In this document: one piece after another, positions 1 to 9,700 of the stretch | Numbering within the stretch: the stretch's first letter is position 1 | Layout: every line of letters starts with the position of its first letter | DNA from: Mycobacterium sp. DL440 | GTDB taxonomy: Bacteria > Actinomycetota > Actinomycetes > Mycobacteriales > Mycobacteriaceae | DNA length: 64,000 nucleotides | NCBI RefSeq assembly: GCF_011745145.1 | Contig: NZ_CP050191.1 | Span: forward strand, 2,222,984 to 2,286,983 | Reading direction: 5' to 3' | Position numbers and translations under genes: made by a program | Notes under the pieces: model-generated | Told to the model about the DNA's origin: nothing | Databases searched by the model: none | The model's input: only the letters and a program-made list of their open reading frames with translations

Positions 1-27
1 GGGCGGCCGCGCCACGAGCCGGGCGGA

Positions 28-1875
28 TCAGTCGCCTGCGGCCCGCAGCGTGATCTCTGAGATGCTGGTTCGGCTCTGCCCGTCGAGGGTGCCCAACTTC
101 GAAATCCACACCACCACATTCGAGGTTTCCGTCTGATTGTCGACTGTGATGGTGTTTTCCCCCGGCTGTAGCACCACGTTCGGCGTCAGCTCGGTTGTGT
201 CGGACAGGCTGTTCGGGTGGGCACTGTCGGCCGCACGAACCTGGACCTCTGTTCCGGTGCTGGGCACGTCGACCGTGACCTCGCTCAACGCGGTCGGCGA
301 GGGCAGGTGAAGTAGCAGGCCGACGCCTTCTTTGAAGACAGGAAACGGCGCGGCGTCCTGGTAGATGTCGGTGGACCACGAGGTGTCCGGGTTGCCGTCG
401 ATGGCCAGACCCGCCTGATCCGGATGGTCTGGTGAGCCGCCGGGGGAGAACACCGTCGCACTCTCGGGCGTCACGATCGGCCCCGGGGCGCTGTGCGACG
501 ACGAGCCCAAACCGCGAATGAGGAGGACGGACATGGCAACGATCATCGCGATCACCGCCAGGACCGAGACGATGCGCACCGGGCGGGACGTCAAAGCACG
601 GCGGCGCTTAGCTGACCTCACTTCGAACGGGTCGCCCCGGCGGCGTCCACGGGTCCCGGCCGAATGATTGACCACCGAGTCGGCGAACAGCGTTCGGTCA
701 TCCCAGGGGCCGCTGACCTCCACCACATCCCCGTCCGAGAGTTCGCCCGTAATGGAGTTGCCGCGTAGCTCGACCGGCACGACGGTGTGCGCTTCACCGG
801 TCGATTCGTATCGTTCCACACGGAAGGTCCAGATCTCTTCGTCGCCGTCAGGTCCGGACGGGTGCTTCTGCACCCCCTGGGCAGTGCCCAGGATCGTGAG
901 CATGGCCAGCCGCCTGGTCTCCGGTGCACTGCTCCGCTCGCGGACGTGGGGGATCTCCAGCGGGGCGGTGTGCCCACCCGTTTCAGGGGGCGCCGGCGCG
1001 GCATCCCGCGCCGGGACCGGCTCGGGCGCGGTCGACACATCCGTACTGCCGCCCAGCGCCCGGGCGAAGTCCAGGCACCGCGCATAGCGCCTATCGGGTT
1101 GCTTCGCCAGCGCCTTCGCCATCACGGCGTCGAGATGGGCAAGGTCACGGCGGCGCTCGGACAGCAGGGGCGGTGGTGCGTAGAGGTGGTTGCCGGCCTG
1201 GACGATGCGATTGGCGTCGTCGAAGAGAGGCTCGCCGGTCAACAGATGGAAGGCGGTCGCCGCCAGGGCGTACTGGTCTGCTCGGCCGTCGAGCGTCTTC
1301 CCGGTGAGCTGCTCGGGCGCTACATACGCGACGGTCCCGATGGCCACGTCGGTCTCCGTGAGGCCATTCGCGTCGTCGGCTTCCCGGGCGATACCGAAAT
1401 CGGTGAGCAATATGCGTCGGCGGGCACTTCCCGACGGGGTGGTGACCAGGATGTTCGCCGGTTTGACGTCGCGGTGCAGCAGGTTCCGTTCGTGCGCGAC
1501 GTCGAGGGCTTCGGCGACGGCCGTGACGATCTCCACCACATCCTGCAGGGGCATCCCTGACGGGTACTGCTCGATCAAATGCTTGGCATCGGTGCCCTCG
1601 ACATAGTCCATCGAGATCCACAGCCGGCCGTCGAACTCGCCACGGTCGTGCACCCCGACGATGTGCGGATGCCACAGCGCCGCGGCCAACTCTGCCTCTC
1701 GGGTGAACCGGGCGCGGAACTCCTCATCGCGCGTGGTGTTCAACGAGAGGATCTTGAGCGCATCCAGACGGGGAAGGCGGGGATGCTGGGCCAGGTAGAC
1801 CTCACCCATGCCACCGGCACCGAGGAGCCGCTGAATGGTGTACCCGGCAAAGACGTCACCGGCATTGAACGGCAT
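28..1875 (-). CDS. Membrane Ser/Thr protein kinase (PknB-like) with discoidin-like extracellular domain
   Basis: This 615-residue protein has a complete Hanks-type kinase domain: glycine loop GAGGMGEV near residues 19-26, lysine K41, HRDVKPAN at 134-141, DFG at 159-161 and APEQL at 186-190. A Pro/Ala-rich linker leads to a compact beta-rich segment (about 347-400, OB-fold-like by inspection). A single membrane span follows at about 434-453. The outer 150 residues read like a galactose-binding/discoidin fold (AIDGNPDTSWST, then beta strands), similar to the sensor tail of some mycobacterial kinases and MviN. It should phosphorylate cytoplasmic proteins in response to an envelope signal. It runs in the same direction as the hydrolase gene upstream. 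The kinase call is firm; the ligand is unknown. Confidence 0.95.
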   Translation of the reverse strand: MPFNAGDVFAGYTIQRLLGAGGMGEVYLAQHPRLPRLDALKILSLNTTRDEEFRARFTREAELAAALWHPHIVGVHDRGEFDGRLWISMDYVEGTDAKHLIEQYPSGMPLQDVVEIVTAVAEALDVAHERNLLHRDVKPANILVTTPSGSARRRILLTDFGIAREADDANGLTETDVAIGTVAYVAPEQLTGKTLDGRADQYALAATAFHLLTGEPLFDDANRIVQAGNHLYAPPPLLSERRRDLAHLDAVMAKALAKQPDRRYARCLDFARALGGSTDVSTAPEPVPARDAAPAPPETGGHTAPLEIPHVRERSSAPETRRLAMLTILGTAQGVQKHPSGPDGDEEIWTFRVERYESTGEAHTVVPVELRGNSITGELSDGDVVEVSGPWDDRTLFADSVVNHSAGTRGRRRGDPFEVRSAKRRRALTSRPVRIVSVLAVIAMIVAMSVLLIRGLGSSSHSAPGPIVTPESATVFSPGGSPDHPDQAGLAIDGNPDTSWSTDIYQDAAPFPVFKEGVGLLLHLPSPTALSEVTVDVPSTGTEVQVRAADSAHPNSLSDTTELTPNVVLQPGENTITVDNQTETSNVVVWISKLGTLDGQSRTSISEITLRAAGD

Positions 1876-1947
1876 ATTCGAAGCCTACAAACCACCGCAA
1901 ATCGAGCCGAACAGGTGTTCGTCAGGGCTGCGACGCTCTGAACAGCA

Positions 1948-2703
1948 TCAGCCGAGCCCGGCCCAGAACCGAGTGAGGGCGGCCGCGCCACGAGCCGGAT
2001 CCTGCACCATCCACCAATGCCCCAGTCCGTCGAGCACCGCCGTGCGTGCAGCGGCCCGCGTCGCGGCGCGCTGTCGAATTTCGTCGGAGCCAATGTAGGG
2101 ATCATCGGTGGCGAGCAGGGAAAGGCCCGGCCGGGCCTGCGCGTTGTCCAGCGCGCGCCCGGCCTCCGCCATCGCGGGCTGGCGGGCCGAGCGGTACAAC
2201 AAGAGGATCGCCCGCCCCATCTCTGGTCCTTGCTCGGCGGCGATCGAAGTCGCGATGTCGATCGGGATGCCCAGCGCGGACATCTGGGCAGCGCGGTCCT
2301 CGACGGTTCCGCCGAGCATGGTGTCGACGAGTTGTTCACCCTCTCCGGGCGTCTGCCAGACCTGGGCCATGTCGTGCCACACGTAGTCGGGGTCCAGGAC
2401 ACCGATGACATCGGTGGCCCAGCTGCGCACCAGCTCGGGTCGATGCATGACAACGCTCATCACGTGGCCGCCGCCCCAGTCATGCCCGACCACATCGACT
2501 GGTTCGTCGATGTTTTCCAGCTCGTTTTCGAGCCAGTCACGGTAGGCAAGGAAGGTCGCCGAAAAGCCGTCGGGGAGTGGGGCACCGAAGCCCGGCGGCG
2601 ACAGCCGCACCACATCGTCGCGACGGAGCGCATCGACGAGTGGACCCCAGATCGCGTCAGTCTCCGGATTACCGTGCACGAGAACCACAGTCATGGCAGT
2701 CAT
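1948..2703 (-). CDS. Alpha/beta hydrolase, epoxide hydrolase/haloalkane dehalogenase-like
   Basis: The protein has the oxyanion HGNPE motif at residues 10-14 and the nucleophile elbow GHDWGG with Asp75, which is typical of epoxide hydrolases and dehalogenases rather than Ser esterases. A late GLGHWWM supplies the catalytic His. The frame stays open upstream to 2991, but that part overlaps a remnant of another gene. I therefore choose the ATG at 2703; a second ATG three codons later is possible. Length is about 251 residues, normal for compact members. The substrate cannot be told from sequence. The gene lies just downstream of a truncated glyoxalase-type gene that may once have been its operon partner. 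Confidence 0.8.
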   Translation of the reverse strand: MTAMTVVLVHGNPETDAIWGPLVDALRRDDVVRLSPPGFGAPLPDGFSATFLAYRDWLENELENIDEPVDVVGHDWGGGHVMSVVMHRPELVRSWATDVIGVLDPDYVWHDMAQVWQTPGEGEQLVDTMLGGTVEDRAAQMSALGIPIDIATSIAAEQGPEMGRAILLLYRSARQPAMAEAGRALDNAQARPGLSLLATDDPYIGSDEIRQRAATRAAARTAVLDGLGHWWMVQDPARGAAALTRFWAGLG

Positions 2704-2839
2704 CCTTGCATCGTCATCGTCCTGGCGCGCCTGTTCGCTTGCTCCGCCTGCCGCGCAATCGAACTCCGTGCCCAAGGCCATGAACGTTCCAGTGAACGGG
2801 CCACCGTCAACCGTCCCGTTCACCGGAACATCGCGGTGG

Positions 2840-2990
2840 TCAGCGGGAATCGCTCGGGTCTGTGTCCTCGAGAGAGACCAAGCCATTGCCATCAGGATCG
2901 GTGAAGGAGAACATCGCCGGTACACCCTCCGTCCGGACAAGCCCGTCGTTGGACCATTCAAAATGCCTTCTGCTGCAACATAATACGTCA
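2840..2990 (-). pseudogene. C-terminal remnant of a VOC/glyoxalase-family gene
   Basis: Read on the minus strand in the frame ending at the stop 2840-2842, the sequence encodes EWSNDGLVRTEGVPAM followed by FSFTDPDGNGLVSLED. This is the characteristic last strand of VOC/glyoxalase proteins (F-x-DPDGN-x-L). The N-terminal three quarters of such a protein are absent. The readable homology stops at about 2990, where a dyad repeat (GTCACAGTGAC) begins. I infer that the gene was cut by an insertion or deletion whose junction is this repeat. Confidence 0.65.
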
Positions 2991-3007
2991 CAGTGACGAA
3001 TTTGGCG
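2985..3007. repeat. Dyad repeat copy 1 (ACGTCACAGTGACG...)
   Basis: The core CGTCAC-A-GTGACG is a perfect dyad around one base, followed by AATTTGGCG. A second copy lies at 3492-3514 in the same orientation with three differences over 23 bp. The two bracket the small lipoprotein gene. This copy sits exactly where the truncated VOC gene loses homology, so it may be a recombination or insertion junction; a regulator operator is the other option. Confidence 0.55.
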
Positions 3008-3018
3008 CTTCTGCGTGT

Positions 3019-3354
3019 TCAGGGAAAGGGGATAGGGGGAATCGCTGACGGCAATTGAATCCGAGGGATCGCGGCAGGTAGCTCAACTTGCGGTACATCT
3101 GCTGGAAGTTGAGCTCGCGGAATCTCGTTCGGCATCTGCACGTCAGGGATGGCGCTCGGCAACGGTACAGGCGGCAGGTCGCTCGGAAATGGGAAAGGTG
3201 GGATGTTGGTCGGAACCGGCAATGTCGTCACGGGGTCATCGGATGCGACAGATCGGATTGGATCGACACTGCAACCGGCGGTGACCGCCAGCACGGCCAT
3301 CAGGGACACGAGCGGCGCAGTTCGCTGCCTCGTCCATCCCGTCCCGATTTTCAT
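3019..3354 (-). CDS. Small proline-rich lipoprotein
   Basis: With the start at the ATG at 3354 (AAGGGG Shine-Dalgarno about 9 bases upstream), the product is 111 residues. It has a basic N-terminus, a hydrophobic stretch and a lipobox AVTAGC, so it should be lipid-anchored outside the membrane. The mature part is built from degenerate 7-residue repeats of the form LPxxIPx (for example PSAIPDVQMPNEIPRAQLP). No enzymatic domain is visible. Similar Pro-rich tails occur in actinobacterial surface lipoproteins, but I do not recognise a named family. The gene is isolated between two copies of a dyad repeat. Confidence 0.65.
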   Translation of the reverse strand: MKIGTGWTRQRTAPLVSLMAVLAVTAGCSVDPIRSVASDDPVTTLPVPTNIPPFPFPSDLPPVPLPSAIPDVQMPNEIPRAQLPADVPQVELPAAIPRIQLPSAIPPIPFP

Positions 3355-3491
3355 CTGGTCGACCCCTTGCGATTCACCATCGACGTTATCACCGGTATGA
3401 CACCTGGGGCCTCCGTCCAGCCCTGGGGCCAATGAAGTGCCGAAAGCGACTGCAGGGCAATTGAATCAGCGCACAGGCACTAGTCACAGAA

Positions 3492-3514
3492 ACGTCACTG
3501 TGACGCAATTGGCG
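3492..3514. repeat. Dyad repeat copy 2 (ACGTCACTGTGACG...)
   Basis: This is the second copy of the 23-bp element found at 2985-3007. It has a CGTCAC-T-GTGACG dyad followed by CAATTGGCG. A shorter related dyad, TGTCACTGTGACA, lies at 47505-47517 upstream of the tyrosine recombinase gene. Confidence 0.55.
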
Positions 3515-3800
3515 AGGGGGCACAGGGGCGGGCGGTGGGGCAATCAATAACCGCAGCCACCGGCGGACCGGCGCTGCTGGTACCTATCCCAACGTCGACG
3601 CGACGCGACGCGACGAGATCCTCGGGCGCAACCCGCATCGTGACGCTGGTGCGGCTTGCATATGGCGCAACAGCGCCAGGGATGGCGTTTCGGGAACGGC
3701 TCCACAACGAGCCGAGATGTCCGATCCGGAATTACATGAAAGTACGGCGGTACCCTGACCTGCGCACTCTCAATTGGTCTTGGACGTCGTTTGGGAGGTC

Positions 3801-3862
3801 TGTCCACGAAGACCTGAGAGTGTCGGACAAAATCCAGAAAGACCTGAGAGTGTCGGACAGTC
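3801..3862 (+). repeat. Candidate left end of Tn7-like element: two tandem transposase-binding-like repeats
   Basis: Starting with TGTCC at 3801, two copies of GACCTGAGAGTGTCGGACA lie exactly 30 bp apart (3811 and 3841), separated by AAATCCAGAAA. The inverted cluster at 48129-48215 holds the same motif on the other strand (AATCCAGGAAAACATGAGAG versus AATCCAGAAAGACCTGAGAG). Ends that begin TGT and carry repeated binding sites in opposite orientation are what Tn7-like transposons need for TnsB. The flanking five bases (AGGTC) do not match those at the right end (CGAGA), so an exact boundary is not proven. The stretch 3355-4065 holds no convincing gene apart from these repeats. Confidence 0.5.
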
Positions 3863-4065
3863 GGCGGTTGATGCCCAGCTTTCGAACGAAGAGTCATCGT
3901 GGCTCGAAGGTCTGCCCGCGGTGGCTTCGCATTCAGCCGCCGCTCGTAGGCGCACTTAGGCTATCCGGGGAAGCTCACATTGCTTGGTCCGCCGGGGTCG
4001 AGGGTCCACGCGATCGACTTTCTTCGGGTGGGAACCGGATCGGTCCGGTCAACGTCCTAAGTGGT

Positions 4066-4185
4066 ATGGATGCTGAGGACCGCGAGGTGCTGGTGGATGA
4101 GGGTCTTGATCCTGATGACCCGCGAGTGGTGGCGGCGATTGATTTGGTGCGGTGGGAGCTGTCCATGTTTCTCGATGACGGCTGA
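4066..4185 (+). CDS. Small acidic hypothetical protein (39 residues)
   Basis: The ATG at 4066 opens a 39-residue acidic reading frame (MDAEDREVLVDEGLDPDD...) ending WELSMFLDDG. Its amino-acid makeup is natural, unlike the Arg/Pro-rich shadow frames nearby. It precedes the HTH gene at 4317 by 131 bases and has the same direction, so the two may be co-transcribed. Function is unknown. Confidence 0.45.
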   Translation: MDAEDREVLVDEGLDPDDPRVVAAIDLVRWELSMFLDDG

Positions 4186-4288
4186 GATAGCAGCGTTGGT
4201 ATCCGGTACGGGCACCTGGCCGGTGACGTCATGAGTTGGCGGTCGGCCATCATCACCCGACGCCAAGCGTTGACGACCGACCCCCAGC

Positions 4289-4303
4289 GATTCAGAATGA
4301 ATC
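4289..4303. promoter_or_regulatory. 15-bp perfect dyad GATTCA-N3-TGAATC upstream of HTH gene
   Basis: GATTCAGAATGAATC lies immediately before the AGGAGGT ribosome binding site of the HTH gene at 4317. The paralogous gene at 26025 has GATTCATCATGAATC at the same place. Conservation of both half-sites and their position suggests an autoregulatory operator that also occludes translation initiation or the promoter. Confidence 0.6.
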
Positions 4304-4316
4304 AGGAGGTGTCAAC

Positions 4317-4772
4317 ATGTGCAACGAGGCGGCCGATGAAACCCTGCCCGAACATCGGCTCGCGGCCAAGGCCGCGCGTCAACGAGTCTGCGAACGTGAC
4401 CTTGAACGCGAGATCTACTGCGCCGCAGTGATTCACGGCCTCACGCAGCGCCAGATCAGCGGACTGGTTGGGAATCTGTCGCAGCCCACTATTCAACGCA
4501 TTCTGCGTCGCTTCGCGGAGGACACAACCCAGCTCGACGTCAAGCCCGCTGAGATCATCGATCAGCGCACCGCCGGCATGATCACCACAGATGAGATGAT
4601 GGAACAGCTCGTGGGGACGACGTGCAGCTTCGGTGAGGTAATACGGATCGATGGCGTGGCCTCCGACGCCTACACCGCCGGCGACTGGGATGACATCGAA
4701 GCTGCTTACTATCGTGGCCAACTTTGCGACGAGGAATTTCGGCGACTTGCCGTCCATCAAACGTCGGGCTGA
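4317..4772 (+). CDS. Helix-turn-helix DNA-binding protein, copy 1
   Basis: I choose the ATG at 4317 because AGGAGGT lies 10 bases upstream. The product is 151 residues. Residues 11-70 form an Arg-rich helix and a helix-turn-helix (AVIHGLTQRQISGLVGNLSQPTIQRILRRF) like small phage or antitoxin-type repressors. The C-terminal half is acidic (DWDDIEAAYYRGQLCDEEF) and resembles antitoxin or anti-sigma tails. The first 100 residues are closely matched by the protein at 26025, whose C-terminus is different and shorter. A perfect dyad just upstream suggests autoregulation. No adjacent toxin is obvious. Confidence 0.75.
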   Translation: MCNEAADETLPEHRLAAKAARQRVCERDLEREIYCAAVIHGLTQRQISGLVGNLSQPTIQRILRRFAEDTTQLDVKPAEIIDQRTAGMITTDEMMEQLVGTTCSFGEVIRIDGVASDAYTAGDWDDIEAAYYRGQLCDEEFRRLAVHQTSG

Positions 4773-5402
4773 CCTTCCCTGATTGATTCGCCCAACCCAG
4801 ATCCGACCGATACGAACGTATTAGGCAACAGCAGGCACGGTGCGCACAGTTTCCGGCCGGCAACCAATGTGCTTGGCAATCGGACTTCTAGGCCGGCCCG
4901 TTGATCGTCGACTTGCGCGCTTGCTGGCCAGGTTCTCGTGCTGCGTTCAATGGCCTGGCAAGCGACGAGCGCACGCCGTGCGTAACGCGGTGTCGGTGGC
5001 ACCGAGGCGGGCCTCGGCGTGCGCTGATCTGCGAATTCGACGTGCCAACTCCAAAAATGGCGCTCAGGAGGGCACTTGAGGGACGTCTGGACCGATATTG
5101 ATCGTCGTGCGCGGTCGACTCTTCACCTCGATGGTCGACTCTTCCGAACAGCCACTCCTGAGCTCCACCGAGAATACCTCATCTTGTGGGGGCGTCACAG
5201 GGGTGAATGTCCGGGAGATTGCCTGTAGAAATTGCGACATTTGCCGTCGACAACTTGTGCGAACCCGGCGTGCACACCACGGAGTTCGAGGTCCGGTCTC
5301 GATAATGAGGGCCACGTGTTGGCCGATGCCCGATATGGTTCGTTGCCACGGCCGGTGACAGTACATCGGTATCGGCGGTGAGCCTGCCTGCAGTGGGCTC
5401 GC
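4773..5402. other. Gene-poor stretch
   Basis: About 630 bases without a convincing gene. A minus-strand frame ending near 5064 (FTPVTPPQDEVFSVELRSG...) has a plausible protein-like composition but no start with a ribosome binding site, so it may be a decayed coding fragment. Nothing else is supported. Confidence 0.4.
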
Positions 5403-6683
5403 CTACGGCACCGGATGTGTGGGCGCGAGCTGCGCCGAAGTGGTCACCGAAGTGATTCGGTTGCGCCAGGTGCTGTATCGGATTGAGGTGGTTGCTGCTC
5501 GGGTTCCGGAAGTCACTGCTGCAGAGGTGGTGTCCATCAGCATGTAGGACACGGCGGCGCCGCCGAGGAAGGTCATTGACGTGTTCCACAGCGACTTTCG
5601 GGTGATTACGTCGGCACCGAGAGAATCGATCTGAACGTGCAGTAGGTGGGTGGGTGCGCGGCCACCGGTTGTCGCGGCGTGGACAAGCGCTGCGACCAGC
5701 GCTGGCGATGAATGGTCCGTGGGAGCGCGGGTGTGCTCGTGCAGAAAGGCGGTGACCTGATCAAGCAGGTAGGCGGCATTGGCGAGGGCCGCCTCGGTGG
5801 GTGCGGCAGTGTCTAGCAGGGCGCGTCGTTCGGCATGCAGTTGTGTGAGGCGGTCAGTGACCGTACCCGGGTAGGAATTGGTGGCGCGGAGGTCGTTGAT
5901 CTGCGTTTCGAGGTCAGCGACGGTGCGCCGAACTACGTCCAGCACAGCTACCTGGCGGGATGCGTGGGCGGCCGTCAGGGAGTTTCGAGCATCGTTGATT
6001 GCACGTAGGCGCAGGAGGATTGGGTTTGTCGTGTCGATCAGTTGGTAGGTCGGCACGATGGCCGCTATTCCGGACGGGTTGGTCAGTGCGTTGATAACGG
6101 CTGCGGTGAGTGATGAGCGTTCTTTGTCCACTTTCCGGGTGGTCAGGGTGGAGTCATTGCGCAGCAGTCCCGCGATCTGCGCTACGGCCCCGAGAGTGAA
6201 TCCGGGCAGATTCGGGGCCGAGAATGTTACCGCGGCCGGCTGCAGTCCTTGGCTGAGGTTGCTTGCAGTGCCAGTGATTTCAGGGAGAACGAGGGATTCT
6301 ATTTCTGTTCGAGAAATCGATAGAAGTCGCTCGTAGCGCTCGAGTGCGTCCTCGAATACCGCAGCAGACCAACTGGCTTCGAGGACATTCGCGTGGGGGA
6401 CCAGGCAGACGACAGCATCGCGGTTGAGCGTGGTTGAGATCTCGGCGCCTAGTCTGCGGGCAGTGCTGTCGAGGGCGATGTGTGAGGCGAGTTCGGCGAG
6501 GTATCCGGCGTTGCCGTGCGATGTGGCTTTGTCATCGGTGACCCAACGATCAGGCCGTGGGGGAGTTCCAGCGCCGGTCCCAGATCGCTCGTTTGCGAGG
6601 GAGGGTGGCCATCCGGACGGGGTCGACGGGGCGGTGCAATCGTAGGTGGATGGCCTCGTGTCAGCTGGTGGCGTGGAAGGCAT
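5403..6683 (-). CDS. Hypothetical partner protein of the protease-STAND gene
   Basis: I start at the ATG at 6683, preceded by GAGAGGA at a good distance; this gives 426 residues. The gene begins 31 bases after the stop of the large protease-NTPase gene, so the two form an operon. The N-terminal 60 residues are low-complexity Pro/Thr. The middle is helical with a likely coiled coil (VRRTVADLETQINDLRAT). Near the C-terminus, a hydrophobic stretch (MTFLGGAAVSYMLMD) could be one membrane span. I do not recognise the family. By position it may be a substrate, regulator or membrane effector of the upstream protein. Confidence 0.65.
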   Translation of the reverse strand: MPSTPPADTRPSTYDCTAPSTPSGWPPSLANERSGTGAGTPPRPDRWVTDDKATSHGNAGYLAELASHIALDSTARRLGAEISTTLNRDAVVCLVPHANVLEASWSAAVFEDALERYERLLSISRTEIESLVLPEITGTASNLSQGLQPAAVTFSAPNLPGFTLGAVAQIAGLLRNDSTLTTRKVDKERSSLTAAVINALTNPSGIAAIVPTYQLIDTTNPILLRLRAINDARNSLTAAHASRQVAVLDVVRRTVADLETQINDLRATNSYPGTVTDRLTQLHAERRALLDTAAPTEAALANAAYLLDQVTAFLHEHTRAPTDHSSPALVAALVHAATTGGRAPTHLLHVQIDSLGADVITRKSLWNTSMTFLGGAAVSYMLMDTTSAAVTSGTRAATTSIRYSTWRNRITSVTTSAQLAPTHPVP

Positions 6684-6714
6684 TGAAGGTTCCTCTCCGT
6701 TCGCTGGGAACTGG

Positions 6715-9700
6715 TCAGGGAAACCACTCGCCGATTTCCAGGATCGCTTCGGCGGTGGCCTGGATGGCGGGTTGTCCACCCAGGTAGGCGATTAACGGTG
6801 CGAGCGCGCCGAGATCCTTCAGCAGGGAGCTGCGGTGGATCGGCGGTAGATGCCGAAGCAGATCTGCTGTCGGGCGATAGAGATCCTTTTCGGGCAGCTT
6901 AAGTAGGTGCGGCACGAGTCCGGGCAGGATAGGTCCGACGATGTGCACGGGGCCGTCGCCGGACAGTGCCTTGTATTGGGGCAGGGCGCCGTGGCAGCTT
7001 GCCTCGCGCAGCGCCAGCGGTGCGAGCGTGAAGTGACTGTCAGCGGGTGTGTCAGGCGGGCGGATGAGGGTACTTGCGCGGTCAAGGAATTGTTGTGGAA
7101 TCCGTTCGGCGATCGCGCCGATCACCGTCCGCACGGTGTTGGGGTCTTTGGCTGGCGGCTGCTCAAGTTGCTGTAGGCATTCTTCGACGTAGCCCATGTG
7201 GGCCAAGGCAATTAAGCAGCGCGGCATTAGGGCGCGGGCAAGCTTGTCGTGGTGGCTGATCGTGTCGCGCCCGCTGGTGTGAAGGCGCGTGGCGACGGCC
7301 TGGTAGAGGTGTCGCACGGCAGTGTCGTCGAGGCCCGCGATCGCCGCGGCCAACGTTTCGTCAAGAAAATTACCGTTGCCGAACACGGTGAACAGTAGGT
7401 CGGTGAGCGTGTCCGGGGGCAGGTGCGGGGCCACTGCGACCAGTAGTCGTCGACGCACGAATGGATCGAGAATGTCGGTGGTTCCGCGCAGGGTGGTGAG
7501 CGCCAACTCGACAATGGCGGGGGCCGGTGGGGGCTCGGCGCATGTCAGGAGACGTACGAGTGTGTCGCCGCGGTTTTCAGGCTGGGTGTAATCGGTCAAT
7601 GCGGCCCAGATGGATTCCATCAGCTCGGCCCGGGCGGATTGGTCGTCGATGTAGGCAAGGCCGGCAGCGGCGACTTCGAGGCGGAATCGGTTCCTGGGGT
7701 CAAATTGGCCGTCTGCTAGCCACCGGGCGGCGGCTGGCCTCAGGATGTGCGGATTTTGTGCCCGCCATTGCTCGGGTAGGTTGAGTAGCCGCGGGAAGTC
7801 CCAATTCCCATCCCTGAGGATCGAAAGCACCGCCGTGTTGAGGCGGGCATTGCCGGTCGCCGCGGCTGCGGCCGCCAGAGACGTGGCGAGTGTGTCGCTG
7901 AGGTAGCGGTTCTGGTCGTGGTGCAGCAACGCCACGGCGTCATCGGTGCAGTCCAGTTCGCAGAGCCGATGCAATATCTGCGCAAGCACTTTCGTATTGT
8001 TGGTCGTGGCGGTGGCGCGGTCAGTTTCGACGTTGGCGAGGTTGAGCACTTCCTCAGCGCCCAGTAGCGGCAGCAGTGCAGCGACGAGGTCTGGGTAGTT
8101 GGTGGCGATGTCAACTGCAGAGTGCTTGGTGTCGAGCCGCTGTCGGATCAGGGCGGTCCAGGGTTTACGTTTCGGATCGTCGAGGTGTGCTGCGGCGATG
8201 CTCAGGGTCCGCAGCTGCTCGACGGTGTCGGCGATGTGCATCTGCAGGCTGAGCAATTCTTGCAGCGCCGCTTCGGGTGCCTGGGGGGCGACGATCTCAG
8301 CCGCGGCCAGCCGCACGTAGCCGGTGCTGTTGGCAATGAGTTCGGTTACCACTGAGAAGAACTCGCCGTGAAGCTCGTCGTCCACTTGGTCGAACGCGGC
8401 GAGCAACTGTGGTAGCGCGGCCAGCAGACCAAGCCACGAATACTGGACCCGCGACGGTGCTGCGGTAGCCCGCAGGGGGGTTAACAATTCACGGGCCGGA
8501 AGTTGATCGGCAAAGTCCATCACGCGACCAAGATCGTTGAAAGCGGAGCAGGTCAGCGCCGTAGCCACCTCCTGCGCAGTGTCGGCGAGATTCAGGTGCC
8601 GTCGTCGATCATCGGTTGCTATCGCCAGATGCAGTCGGCCCAGCGCCGAGAGTTTGGCCTCTAGCGGTGCCCATTGGTCGATCTGCTCGGACGGAAGGTC
8701 TGACAGCAGTTCTACAGCGACCCGCTCTTCGTCGATCGTCGGTGGCCGCAAGGTGCAATCCTGGATCGCCGCAAGTGCTCTGCCACCCAGTTCACGCTTA
8801 CGCAGATCGTCGAGACGGCGGGCCAATCTGGTCATGAACTCCACGCCGTTCAAGGCCAGGGAGCTTCCGCGTTTCCACAGGCCGTCGGGATCGTTGATGA
8901 CCCAACTGGCAAGCTGATCGAGCAGGTGCTCATCTGCTTCCTCGACGAGATAGCAGAGCATGTGGACCGGTTCCCCCCTGCCTGTTCGGGTGGCTTCTTG
9001 TATTTCATCGTCGATTGCGGCCAGGATGTCGGCGTGCAGCACATGGCGCTGCGGTGGCGCCAGTAGCCCTGACGTACTGATGAGGCGGATCATCTTGTGC
9101 GCGGGCTCGGCGATCAGGTTTGCCTGCCGTTGGGCTTGAGCTGACACAACGTCGCGGCATGCACCGTCGCTGCTGGCTCGGGCGATGCTCAGGAGCACAT
9201 CGCAGCTGACCTCTGGATCGCCGATGGCACTGGCAGCGTCAGCCGCCTTCAGCAGCAGCGGCGTTCGCTGCGCGGAAGGCCGGATGAGAGCGATCGCTAG
9301 TAGTGCGTTGGCGCGGCCGTGCGTATGGGTCATGGTGAGAAGGGTTTCGGTGAGTTCTTGAACTTGAGCATCGGTCAGGATGGGCAGGATTGCGTTGACC
9401 GACTCGGCCGAGTTCGGGACCCGGCACGCGCGCGGGAACATGGACAACGCGGTGTGGCTTAGCTGTGCGCGTCGGGTGTTGTCCTGTGTGCCAATTCCCG
9501 ACAGCACTTGCAGGTGCGCGGTGGTGGGGCCGAGTTCTTCTGCCGTGCTCAGGACTTCGTCGATGCGGTCGGGGTCTAGGCGGGCGACGGCCAGCAGAAC
9601 TGGGACGCGCTGGACGTTGGTCATGCCTCGGCTGAATGCCAACGCGCGTTGCACGCTCCATATACCGTTGTCGAGCAGCGCCACCACGATGGCGCCGGAG

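Noticed and set aside
787..1675. Large plus- and minus-strand frames inside the kinase gene
   Set aside because: They are shadows of the kinase reading frame with Arg/Pro-rich composition and no domain.
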